A stretch of 64,000 nt of DNA from Cordia subcordata (taxonomy: Eukaryota > Streptophyta > Magnoliopsida > Boraginales > Cordiaceae): the NCBI GenBank assembly GCA_028554755.1, contig JAPTOF010000005.1:3496501-3560500 (forward strand). The letters are read 5' to 3'. Positions 8,432-18,433 of this stretch are shown one piece after another (the first letter of the stretch is position 1; each line of letters begins with the position of its first letter). A program made the position numbers and the translations under genes. The notes below the pieces were generated by a model. That model made no database searches, was not told the origin of the DNA, and saw nothing but the letters and a program-made list of their open reading frames with translations.

Positions 8432-10385
8432 TTAGAGTAAAACATGTTTAAACTTGCGTGGCACAAATTGCTGGATAATCATCAAAGCACATAACGTAGA
8501 AGGAAAAGGGTCATGCACTAAAGGTTGGGGCAATGAATACAAGGTGCACCCCTTTTCAAGATCCCATCCCGAAATTTCAAATGAAAATATGTGCGCAAGT
8601 GTGAAAGGTGTCATGCGTAAACATGGAAGATCATGCCCTTCTTGCTCTTTAAACAACCACCCCATTGCCTTCTTCTCATAATCAAGGGCTAGAAACACAC
8701 CTTCCCTATGGGTCAAAGATAGGTCTAATGCATGCAACATAGGAAACGTGATTTCTAACCCTAGATGAAAATGTTCTATGCATGAAGGCACGAACGTAAG
8801 CTCCAAAGATGGAGCCTCAACGGAATAGGAAAAGAGAGTAGAAACGACACTTAGAGAAGGAGAAGCAAGGGTAAGGGATGATGAAGTACTACACTTTTCC
8901 TCTCCACAAGATATAACATGTTCAAGCTTAGGACGTTCTAACTCCTCACTAGGGGTGGATTTGATCTTAATGGGCTTTGTTTTCATCAATGATTCATCAA
9001 ACATCCAAAAAGACCCATAGATTATTCTTCCAAGCACACCAATTTCTTTTTTATGTGTCTTCTTAGAGTTGTTATTCTCTTCAACATCGTGATTCTTAAC
9101 TCCAAGAGACTTTTCATCTAAAACCTCTGAAATTGGCATCTTGTTTTCCCAAATGGATGACTTTAAACCTTCACTAGCAAGAATCTCTTTAAATTCAACA
9201 ATACATTCTTCACTAGTGGGTGTCATCTCACCATCATGCTCTTCACAAGGGGTAGGCACAAATGGAAGGGACAAAGGGGACTCAACGGATTCCTCATCAT
9301 GTATGCATGAATGCTCAAGGGGAGAATGAGACCTAAGCTCCCTAAATGCCGACTCGGAATGCAATTGAGTACTATCGATATAAGACTCAACCTCTATGTG
9401 TATGGGTAACGTAGGAAAAGAGGAAAGGTTAGTTTCACATGACTCATTGGGTGGCGACGAAAGTGCAAGAGGATAGGGTACTATTTCCTCTAAAACATAA
9501 CCATAAGAGTCATTAAGAACTAAATTACTATCATGCTCACTCTCATTCTCACTGCAAGATGTGATTTCTCCATCTTCCTTTCTTTCTAAATTCCTTTCTG
9601 AAACACCATCAATTTCACCCCTATTATTCTCATTTCTAGGTTTCTCTCCTATCTCCTCAACCCGTTCTAAAGGCATCTCAACATTCTCACTCATGAGTTG
9701 CACACTCTCAACAACTCTCTAAGCACACACCTAAAGATTTGGTGTCTCGCTTCAAACCCTCTAGTTGTTTTTGGTTAGATTGGATGAGGGATAAGAGATA
9801 GTCAAATGTTTCCTCTTGAGACGAAAACCTAAAAGAAGAGGGCTCAACCGAGTGAAAAGGTTAGTCATGTTGAAAATCATTTTGCACATAACCATCAAAA
9901 AACTCGGGAGAGGAATGGGTGGTAAAAGAAGGTGTTGGAGGTGGACAATCGAAACTAGAAGGTGAATGGAATAAAGAGTCATCTTGACCCCATTGTGAAA
10001 GTGAATGATGTTGCTCCCTAGAATCATGATAGCTAGATGTAGATGCATACGTGGGCGTATGATTGGTAGGGGCATAGGGCATTGCATGCAATCGGGAATA
10101 AGGGTGGAAGGTGGGACAAGTACAAGGAAAATGAGCACGGCTTCCACAATGATTGCAATAACAAGAATATGCATCCCTATAGTCATGATTAGTAAATGAA
10201 GATGCACGAGATGTTGCATGATTATAGGGGTCATTAGTAGCACTAGCCCTAGGTGGGGAATTCTCGTGGGGATAGAAAACGGTAGGATGCATGAAACTTC
10301 CACACAAGCGACATGCATAAGGGACACGTTCGGGTGGTGGGCAAGAGGATACAAGTGACCACCAAGAAGCATTAGGATCGGTCAT
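8432..10385 (-). pseudogene. NA1 ORF: CCHC-knuckle / coiled-coil / pol-linker protein
   Basis: This is the only ORF of NA1. The start is taken as the ATG at 10385 (MTDPNASWW). The first part (10385-9861) has a degraded knuckle CRLCGSFMHPTVFYP and an intact CX2CX4HX4C knuckle (CNHCGSRAHFPCTC), typical of nucleic-acid-binding Gag. After one in-frame TAA, where a Gln codon is likely, comes a coiled coil (LIQSNQKQLEGLKRDTKSL). One frameshift then leads into a 423-residue frame (9703-8432): MSENVEMPLERVEE, acidic Ser/Glu-rich sequence, GVLGRIIYGSFWMFDESLM, HVISCGEEKCSTSSSLTL and a C-terminus SLELTFVP...DLSLTH...KKAMGW. That last part resembles the protease-RT linker of GYP2 (SLELKLLP...DLSSEH...RKAIGW). 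With the two defects undone it would be one chain of roughly 650 residues. It has no capsid core, protease or RT. Function unknown. Confidence 0.7.
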
Positions 10386-10542
10386 ATTCAATGAATCATG
10401 AGTAAAACCTCTTCATAATCAAATTTTTTTAATTTTTTTTCAATTTTTTTTTTAATTTTCAAAAAATGGGAATCAAGTAAAGATAGTGCACACACAAGCA
10501 ACCAATCGCAAACACAAAAGCACATAAAGAACCAATACCTTG

Positions 10543-10562
10543 CCTCCCCGGCAACGGTGCCA
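10543..10562 (-). other. NA1 primer-binding site
   Basis: Minus-strand TGGCACCGTTGCCGGGGAGG lies six bases from the end of the 5' LTR. It is one base off the plant gypsy PBS TGGCGCCGTTGCCGGGGA. Sequence from here to 10385 is the short 5' leader, with A/T runs at 10425-10465. Confidence 0.85.
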
Positions 10563-10568
10563 AAAACT

Positions 10569-12191
10569 TGATACGCTATTTGAGCACAAGCATAAATAGC
10601 CCGCAAGTGCACGGGACGTGTGTAGTACAACTTGTGCAAATGCGGGGTCGAATCCACAGGGAGGCTACCTTAGCTAGGTCTCTATGTGCTCGAGTGCCTC
10701 AAACTAGCTACGTGCGTGTGTGTGCTTACTTTAGAATGGAAGGGAGCTCGGAAAAAGAAAAAAATAAAAACTAATCTATGGAGGAACTTAAAGGAGCCAA
10801 ACTAATGAAGGAAACACTAATAAAGAAGAAGGGGACCTAGGGCAATTGCATTGTAGCAAGACTTCGGCTATGATAACAAATGAGGTCCATCTAAGGCTCG
10901 GGACTTCTATTGCCGTTGTGTTGGTTGGGGGCTCTCTTAACCAATACTAGTGGTTTAACGCATTAGCTGGATTTAAAGCTAAGGGCCAATTCCTCCTAGC
11001 CTACGCAATCCGTGCTTAGAACTTATCCTCTTGGCTGGATTTAAAGCCAAGGACTAGCACCTAAACACTACGTGACATTAAGGCTCGATAAACCAATACT
11101 AACGTGAGTAAGGGATACTCTAGTCTAAGTTAACTTATCCGCTTGGCTGGATTTAAAGCCAAGGACTAGCACCTAAACTCGACTAAGCATAGCATGTACC
11201 CTATTAGCTGGATTTAAAGCTAAAGCCTTCTCTACCAAGCAAAGCCATGAGATTAAGCACAATCACATCACCCATATAAGTAGATAAGAGCATTTGAAGC
11301 ACAAATAACACATGAATATTCACTTAGGCAGTTTAACAAACACATAGACATGTTTGATTTCCAATACATAGACATATTGAATCATGCCATAAATTTATGT
11401 AAATAAACATGTATTAAGAACCAAAGATCTGCACAAATCCATTATTCAAAGCCCTAATCTAATATACAACAACAATCAACCCTAAATCTAGCCTAATCTA
11501 GCAGCATATTAACAAGAAATAGAGAAAGAACAAGAAGAACTTCCCTAAATTCTTGCTTCCAAATCCATACAAATCCTTCAAATCTTTGTTTAATGCTTCA
11601 ATCTTAGCTTGGTGTGGGGTTTAGATAGTGGTTTAGTGTGTTTTGTGAAGTGGGTAAAGGGTTAGGGTTTATTAGGATTTTAGAAATAAAAGTTCCTCCT
11701 GGAAATGAGCTAAAATAAGCAATTTATAAACAGCTTCAACGCACAGCCGGTCGACCTGCCTTTTTCTTACTCGACTGGCTTAAATCATGATGCTCTCTGG
11801 AATGGCCGGTCGACCAAGCCGGTCGACCGGCTCCTTGAGGAACTCAACTGGCTTAAATTCTTTATTCTCTGGAGTGGCCGGTCGACCTAGACGGTCGACC
11901 GGCTCTTCTTCTAAGTTGACCGGCTGCATCAGAATAATCTCTTCTTTATTCCTTTTCTTCCGGTCTTCATCCGTTAGCTCATTTCTTCCTCGCATAAGCT
12001 TGAACCCTTCCAAAACACTCCTCAAACATGGAATATAACACTTAGTATAGTATTTATGCACCTAAATACAGTATGTACAAATATTAACAAATGTACATAA
12101 ACTTTATACTGAGTGCATTCAATTATACTCTAAACGCCCTTAAATGTGCATGCAAAAACTAGATGCAAACACGCACAAATGACACAGGTCA
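10569..12191 (-). repeat. NA1 5' LTR (1623 bp)
   Basis: Starts TGATACGC and ends AGGTCA, and matches the 3' LTR over its length. Hairpin repeats are at 10963-10982, 11031-11050, 11143-11162 and 11204-11223; the fourth is a better hairpin here than in the 3' LTR. TATA box at 11722-11728. Part of the first GTCGAC block next to the TATA box is missing relative to the 3' LTR. Confidence 0.9.
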
Positions 12192-12279
12192 AACCTTTTT
12201 CTTTTGGTCCCAACATTGTCCAGGTTCTATTCTTTTATTTTTTCCTTTTGTCTTATTGTCCTAGCTTTTCCTTGCTACT

Positions 12280-13150
12280 ATGCCAAACACAAAAGCAATA
12301 GAATGTAAAAGTAACCATGTCAATGATAACCTCTCTTTACAAATTAGTTCCATGAAACTTGATGATAGTTCTAATTACCTAGCTTGGTCTAGATCACACT
12401 TGTTATTTATCAAAGCAAGAGAACTATTGGGTTATATTAATGTTGAGAAGAAGATACTAGACCCTTCTATCCCATTTACAATCAGTGGCACTTAGAAAAT
12501 TCACTTGTTATGGCATGGCTTATCAACTTTATATAATGCCAAATTTCCAATACAAATTTATTACTCAACACTATAGTAAAAATATGCAACACAGCTTCCC
12601 TTACATACTCAAGAATGGGAAATGATGCTCAAATCTTTGAAATTCAAAATAAAGTCCATGACACAAAAGCAAGGTGAGATAACAATTTCTCAGCATTTTT
12701 CTGAATTGTGAAGCTTATGCAGGAACTTGATTATTAACAAGACTTGGATAAGATCAGATAAGGGCTTAGGTTCCCAGTAAAACCTTGTTGTCCTTTACTT
12801 GAGCAAGCTTATTCCTATGTCCAACAAGAAGAAAATTGGAGAAGTGTCATGCTTCATATAGCACCGATTGAAAAGACTAAGCTAGTTGCTAGTGGCTCTC
12901 ATGAGCAACAGAAAACAAATAATTTTGATAAATATCATCTACAACTACAGCATACATAAGAGACCTACTGAAAGTTACATAGTTGACCCATTAGAGGTCG
13001 TGGAGAAAAACTAGTCAACTCGACAAGGGTTTCAGCAAATTTGTCAGAGACTGTAGAGTCTTCCAAGGAGACAAGCTCTACTAATTCTTTACACTAATGA
13101 AATCCAGTATCACCAACGTCTTTTGTCATAATGTGACTCTTCCTGTAGTG
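12280..13150 (+). pseudogene. gag: COP gag fragment
   Basis: The frame opens with ATG at 12280 and runs 71 residues (SMKLDDSSNYLAWSRSHLLF, then GYINVEKKILDPS). This is the usual N-terminus of a plant copia Gag, which packages element RNA. After a stop at 12493 the homology continues in broken frames: MVWHGLSTLYNAK-like sequence, then a PCCPLLEQAYSYVQQEE-type segment near 12780-12840. A zinc knuckle was not found in the decayed part before the protease. The gene follows the NA1 insertion by about 90 bases, consistent with the original copia leader. Confidence 0.7.
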
Positions 13151-13182
13151 CAACATCCAACTTTGTAAAGTCAGGTCACACT

Positions 13183-14420
13183 TTGACTGTCTATCTTGAT
13201 ACTAATTCATGGATTATTGAGTCTGGTGCAAATAGACACATGACAAGCTCCTTTAAATGCTTCCTTAACTACTCTCTATGTGAAGAAAAAGATAGTGTTA
13301 AAATAGTCAATGGTTCTCTTACCCTTGTATCTGAAATAGGTTCTATTATTTGTGATTCCAATATTAAGCTATCATCTATATTTCATGTTCCTCAGGTCCT
13401 TTTTAATCTCTTATCAGTTAGTGCCATCACCAAAGCTGTAAACTGTAAAATTGAGTTTTTTTTTTTTGTAATCATTATGTTTTTCAGGATCTTCAAACAG
13501 GGAAGAGGATTGCCAGTGATAGATTGCACGATGGCGTATATATGTTGAAAGAGAGTCATAGTTCTGTTTAGTTTTATTCTATATCAAGTTTTTCTTGGAT
13601 GAAAGAAGAATGTAAACTAGGAAATAATACAGTGACATAGCTGATTAGGGCATCCATCTTTTTTTGTCTTATTATATCCTAGAGAGTATGCCAAGCATAC
13701 TAGAAACTATTATCCTTTGAGCAATAATAAAAGCATAATTTCATTTTTTACTGTCTATTCTGATGTTTGGGGTCCTAATTAGAGTGCATCATTTTTAGGT
13801 AATCGATGATTTGTCACATTTACTGACTATTGCACTAGAATGACTTGGGTGTATTTGATAAAAGCAAAAAGTGATGTATTTTTCTGCTTCCAATTTTTTC
13901 ATAAAATAGTTTGTACTCAATTTGATGCTAAAATGAAAACTCTGAGAATAGATAACGGCATAAAATGCATAGATAGTAGGTTTGATACATATTTGGAGTC
14001 CAATGGAATAGTATATCAAATTAGTTATCCTTACACTGATGCATTAAATAAAGTGGCTAAAAGAAATAATAGACATCTATTGGAAATTGCTAGATCTCTT
14101 ATATTCACCATGAATATCCCAAAACCTTACTAGGGAATTGTAGTCCTAGCAACTGCATATCTTATCAATAGAATGCCTCTCAAAATTCTCAACATTAAGA
14201 GCGTTTTGGAGATCTTACAAGGAAAAAATGATTGTATTGTTCCTTCAAAGGTGTTTGGGTATGTTTGCTCAGTTCATACTAGAATAGCAAGGAAGCTAAA
14301 TCCCCTCATATGTGTGTTTATTGGGTATTCTCCAATGCAGAAGGGTTACAAATGTTATCATCCTCTATCAAGGAAGTATTTTGTCAGTATGGATGTTACT
14401 TTTCGAGAAAATTAGCGTTA
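13183..14420 (+). pseudogene. pol: COP protease and integrase region
   Basis: The protease part reads SWIIESGANRHMTSSFKCF, then LSSIFHVPQVLFNLLSVSAI, the standard copia aspartic protease. The active-site Asp of DSGA is Glu here (13219-13221). Integrase follows: a first catalytic Asp in FTDYCTRMTWVYLIKAKSDVF (about 13815-13880) and the second in RIDNGIKCIDSRF. The third position in NKVAKRNNRHLLEIARSL is Lys where the family has Glu. PLKILNIKSVLEIL and FGYVCSVHTRIARKLNPL, then KGYKCYHPLSRKYFVSMDVTF, complete the usual integrase C-terminal part. Several frameshifts and stops separate these blocks. Confidence 0.8.
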
Positions 14421-14637
14421 CTTTAGTAGAACACAATCCCATCTTCAGGGGAAAAGTAATGAAAGGGAAAAGGTGATACCTTGTTTTGTATCCCATGATG
14501 ATTTTACCCCAGGAAAGAGTTTTAGTGATTAGGGAAGTTTGGGAAAGATTACTGTTTAGGGGGAGATTATTGGCCAATTGGATAGACTTGATTTAAAGTG
14601 ATACTCAAGGAGAAATAGGATAGAAAAAGAAGCCATC

Positions 14638-15783
14638 ATGCACCTTACCTTGTCTTTCTCTCCCAGTGAGTTGTCTTTAATTTCTAATTCCATTAATGAT
14701 TTAGATAAACTTATTGCTCAAAGGAAAGATGTCAAACCTTGTACCAAACAGTCGATTTCTAACTTTGTCTCCTATGATTCCTTATCACCTTCCTATAGAG
14801 CCTTTGCCTTGTCCATTTTCTTTGTGCCTATTCTCCAAAATTGAAAGGCAGATTTCAAAGATCCCAAGTAGAGAGAAGCCGTGGTTGAAGAAATGAAGGC
14901 TCTGGCTAAAAATAAGACATAAGAACTTGTTAGTCCTCTATCAAACAAGAAACTAGTTGGCTACAAATAGGTGTTTAATATGAGACACAAAGCTGAAGGT
15001 TTAATTGAAAGGCTCAAAGCTAGATTGATAGCTAATGGATTCACTCAAACTTATGGAGTAGACTACTAGGAGATATTTGCCCTAGTTGCCAAGATAAACA
15101 TGACTAAAATCGTTTTATCCTATATAGCCAACCTTGATTGGGACTTACAGAAGTTTGAGGTGAAAAATACATTCTTACAAGGAGATCTAGAAGAGGAGGT
15201 GTACATGGAGATTTCTCCTAGATTTGATAATGAGATAATACAAAGAAAAGTGTATAGATTAAAAAAGGCTCTCCTAAAGCATAGTTTGACAAATTCAGTA
15301 AAGCCATGATCTCTTTCGGCTATCAACAAAGCAATGTTGATCATACACTTTTCATAAGACACCACAAGAGTAAGATCACTTTTTTTATAGTTTATGTTGA
15401 TGACAAAATGATGATAGGAGATGATAAAGAAGAAATGGCTCAACTGAAGAAGCTCTTAGCTAAGGAATTTGAGATCAAGGATCCGGGAAAATTGCAATAT
15501 TTCCTTGAAATTGAAGTTGCCAGATCAGGGAAGGGAATCTTCATTTCTCAAAAGAAATATATGCTACATCTCTTAGAAAAAACTAGTATATTAGGTTGCA
15601 AACAGGCAGAATCACCTATTGAGAGTAATCATAAGCTACAGGCAAGGATTAGAGAATCAGTTGACAAGGAGAGATTTTAAAGATTAGTTGGAACACTGAT
15701 TCATCTCTCACACACTAGACCAGACATCACATATGCTATCAACTTAGTAAGCTAGTTCACGCATGATCCTCATAAGTTCATTG
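14638..15783 (+). pseudogene. pol: COP reverse transcriptase, truncated
   Basis: A linker (NDLDKLIAQRKDVK, then ISNFVSYDSLSPSYRAF) leads into the RT: KLVGYK, RLKARLIANGFTQTYGVDY, KFEVKNTFLQGDLEEEVYM, then after a frameshift the catalytic YVDD box (FIVYVDDKMMIGDD, about 15390). It goes on with LQYFLEIEVARSGKGIF and RLVGTLIHLSHTRPDITYAIN. Homology stops at 15783, just before RNase H. Stops sit where relatives have Trp (GYK*VFN) or Gln (DY*EIFA, LVS*FTH), mostly as TAG. This copy cannot encode active RT. Confidence 0.85.
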
Positions 15784-16231
15784 AATAAAGTGTTAAGTGA
15801 CACAATATCAACTTAGCACAAGTTTTTCTTTTTGTTCTTGCATTGTATTGTGAATAAGGCTCTTACATCATTTTATGAGCCATCATGATTGTATCATCTT
15901 TGTCCGTGTATCTTTGAGGCTATACGCATATTAAGAGGCCATGTTAGTTGAGAGGGGACAAAGTATCAATGCCTAGGTATGTGCGTTAGAATCCTAGGTT
16001 TATGGTGCTTATAGCTACTTAGGAACTTCCCAGGAGGTATGAGAACCCTTGTGAGTAAAGGAAAAATCTGAAAAGGTTTGGAGACTCTTTTAACAAAAGA
16101 AATGACCCCTTCATACTCCTTAGATTCACTACGATAGCAAGTCAATGCCTTAGGCTGCCCTTTTTAGCTTATTAAAGATAAATTTAGGTTTGGTCTAGCT
16201 TGGAGACAAGTAAGGAGAAGGTTGGGGGTGT
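15784..16231 (+). other. GYPH left fragment: 3' spacer and PPT
   Basis: Begins at the copia breakpoint with GAATAAAGTGTTAAGTGACAC, matching 42321 onward for about 225 bases. It then gives the only GYPH copy of the last part of the spacer. The terminal PPT is AAGGAGAAGGTTGGGGGTGT (16212-16231). The hairpin upstream is degenerate (CTTG-GAGA-CAAG near 16199-16210). Confidence 0.8.
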
Positions 16232-18122
16232 TGTTGTGTCTTGGTTTGTGTGTGGTTATTGATGCATTTTTGTATGATGTTTGAGGTGTTTTGTGTTTAT
16301 TAGATATCTTTAGTGTGGTATATATATCATACGCATACTAGGCTTTAAATGTTCATAATTGAGTTTATAGAGAAAGTACTACACAAAGTGCTTAGTTCTT
16401 ATGCTTTTAGGTGAGATTTGGAGCAATATTTAGAGCTCAACTTGATGAAAATCTGATGATGGAGTAGAGCCTAAGGTGTTTTGGATGATAAGAAAACAAA
16501 AAAGGAGCATTTTGAGGTAATCAGGCAAAGAAAAAAGCAACTGAGCACGCGACAAACAAGATGGGGACTTCACTTACGAAGGCTAGTCGCCCTTCAACGC
16601 AGGGCCAGTCGACTGGCCCATGCTTCTGACCTAGTCCAGTGAGCTCCAAAATTCTAGTCGGGCTCACTTGCTTTAAGGACCGGGAGACTGACCAGGCAAC
16701 CTACTTTTGCAACAAAAGAAGGCTATTTAAGGCCATTTTGAGCATATTTTTCATGTCTTTCACCCAATCTTCACACTCTCTCTCACACCTATAAAACTCA
16801 AACCCTCTATCACTTTCACCCACTTCATATACAGTTACTCACACACATTAACACTTGGAATCAAACAATTGGGTGGATAAAAGCACTTGGATTGGAGATT
16901 TACTCAAAGCTTAGTATAAAGATTACAAGGATGAGAGAAGAGTTCTCTTATTTCCCTTTTATCCTATTTTATTCCAAGTTTCAGTAGGTCTCTTTAAGGT
17001 GATTTAAGCTTGTATTATGGGTTGATTAAATACACTATTGTTATGGGATTATTACTGGTTAATATAAATGATTTGATTTTATGGTTTTAATGGCTATTTT
17101 CTTACATGTCTATGGGTTTGATTATATGCCTAAGTGAAGTAGCATATATTTCGTGAAGCCTATTTGCTATTAATCACTTCTAAATCATTATGTGTGCATG
17201 TCTATTTATTCATATGATGGCTACATAAAGTGGGTAATGCATTTATACATGTCTATATGTGTGTCTACATGCCTTAATAGCAAATATAGCTTCAATAACA
17301 TACATGTTGGTTTCCAATGCTTAATATGGTGTAATCCAAGTATGTTTATGTATTTGGTAGTTGAATATATTGATGTATTAATGAATACCATACTTAGGAC
17401 ATGCATGAATATGTGCTTAATTGCTAAATTCCGCTATTCTAATGATCAATTGATGATGCTTAATTGAAGACTAGCCCTAGATTAAGCCTTCTTTGGCCTT
17501 AAACCTAGCCAATAGGTTTCCAATTAGGATTCATTGATCTTAGATGGACTAGGTCTTGGCTTTAAACTTAGCCAATGATTTAGGCACTAAGGTAGGGTCA
17601 ATCTAAGTCAGCTAGGAGATTAGTTAGTTAGTCCTAAAATCCTAGGTCATAAAGATCATGCTATGCTCTAGGTAAACGTTGCCTAGAGATGGATCTGCAC
17701 TGAGGCCTAATGGATAATAAGGTAATTAATTAGGATCCTAGTTAAAAGCAATCCCTTAATCACAAACCATCACTTAATCCCATGGTAAAAATGTATTAGA
17801 TCACCCATAATCAAGCAGAAGTCTCCCTAATTCTCTTTCCATCTGCTAGTACTAGGTTAGCTTGCATTCCCCATTCTATTCCCTTTTCCCTTATTTTAGT
17901 CTAGTTTAGATTTCATTTCCCATAAAGCTCCATTCTATCCAAAAATCTCCAGAAAGATTGCTAGTTTAGGACCTTCTTTAGGTAACTCTTTAGAGCACAC
18001 TTCTTAAGAGTCTTTCCCCATAGTAGCCTCCTCGTGGACATGACCCCGATGAACACACACTACATTGCACACAACCCATGTGCTTGCAGGCTATTTTAGG
18101 CTTGTGCTAAAAAATTGCTTTA
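16232..18122 (+). repeat. GYPH LTR (1891 bp)
   Basis: Lies exactly between a PPT and a PBS: TGTTGTGTC start and an end GCTTTA where relatives have GTATCA. TATTTAA at 16724-16730 is the TATA candidate, with a CCAGTCGACTGG palindrome upstream (16600-16625). CATGTCTAT repeats occur at 17105, 17198 and 17249. Hairpins lie at 17493-17512 (TTGGCC/GCCAA type) and 17556-17575. The end region has CCTCGTGGACATGACCCC, matching the conserved CTCCCTGTGGATTCGACCC box of the relatives. Confidence 0.85.
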
Positions 18123-18128
18123 AGTTTT

Positions 18129-18148
18129 TGGTGTCGTTGCCAGGAAGG
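18129..18148 (+). other. GYPH primer-binding site
   Basis: TGGTGTCGTTGCCAGGAAGG begins six bases after the LTR end. It is a decayed form of TGGCGCCGTTGCCGGGGA; the changes are mainly C-to-T and G-to-A. Confidence 0.8.
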
Positions 18149-18433
18149 CACAGTTAGTTTGATTTCTTTGCTTGTGTGCTTTAGTTGTTTGTTTTTACTT
18201 GTTTTTCTTGTTTTGTTTGGTATTTTGTTTTCATAGCTTATTATCTTATTTTCATTTAGGTGTTTTGCTATGTGTTTGCTTTTGTTTAGCTTACATGTTA
18301 GTTTCTTTGTTTTGAGTTGTTTTACTTTTTGTTTTTAATAGACTTTTAGGTTTGAGACTTGTTGTTGTGGTCTAGGATATGTCGTGAAGTTTTGGGGGTT
18401 TAAAGTGGAAGGAGCTTCTTTTTCTAGCTTTGC

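Larger units (their letters stand above)
5273..12191 (-). mobile_element. NA1: complete non-autonomous Athila-related LTR retrotransposon
   Basis: Two LTRs (5273-6910 and 10569-12191) in direct orientation enclose 3.66 kb of internal sequence with a minus-strand PBS on the right and PPT on the left. The inside holds one degraded ORF and a long non-coding spacer. There is no RT, RNase H, integrase or capsid core. Flanks are GACCC (5268-5272) and AACCT (12192-12196), which match at only three of five positions, so the TSD is weak. The insertion is proven by the host: the copia LTR/PBS is on one side and copia gag on the other. Confidence 0.88.
4930..15783 (+). mobile_element. COP: decayed Ty1/copia retrotransposon, split and 3'-truncated
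   Basis: A short LTR and PBS (4930-5158) are followed, after the 6.9-kb NA1 insertion, by gag, protease, integrase and RT in that order (12280-15783). Integrase before RT is diagnostic of copia. The element stops abruptly in the RT-RNase H region at 15783, where gypsy 3'-spacer sequence begins, so RNase H and the 3' LTR are missing. Every domain has stops or frameshifts and the element is an old fossil. Confidence 0.85.

Noticed and set aside
9761..10372. 203-residue frame overlapping the NA1 knuckle region
   Set aside because: It is the shifted frame of the real ORF: the 176-residue frame carries the CCHC motif and matches NA2, while this one has no conserved motif.
5268..12196. Clean target duplication for NA1
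   Set aside because: GACCC and AACCT agree at three of five positions only. The insertion is proven by the split copia element, but I do not claim a TSD.
12280..15783. Naming a copia lineage for COP
   Set aside because: The domains are too broken, and several lineages share the short-LTR design; assigning one would be a guess.
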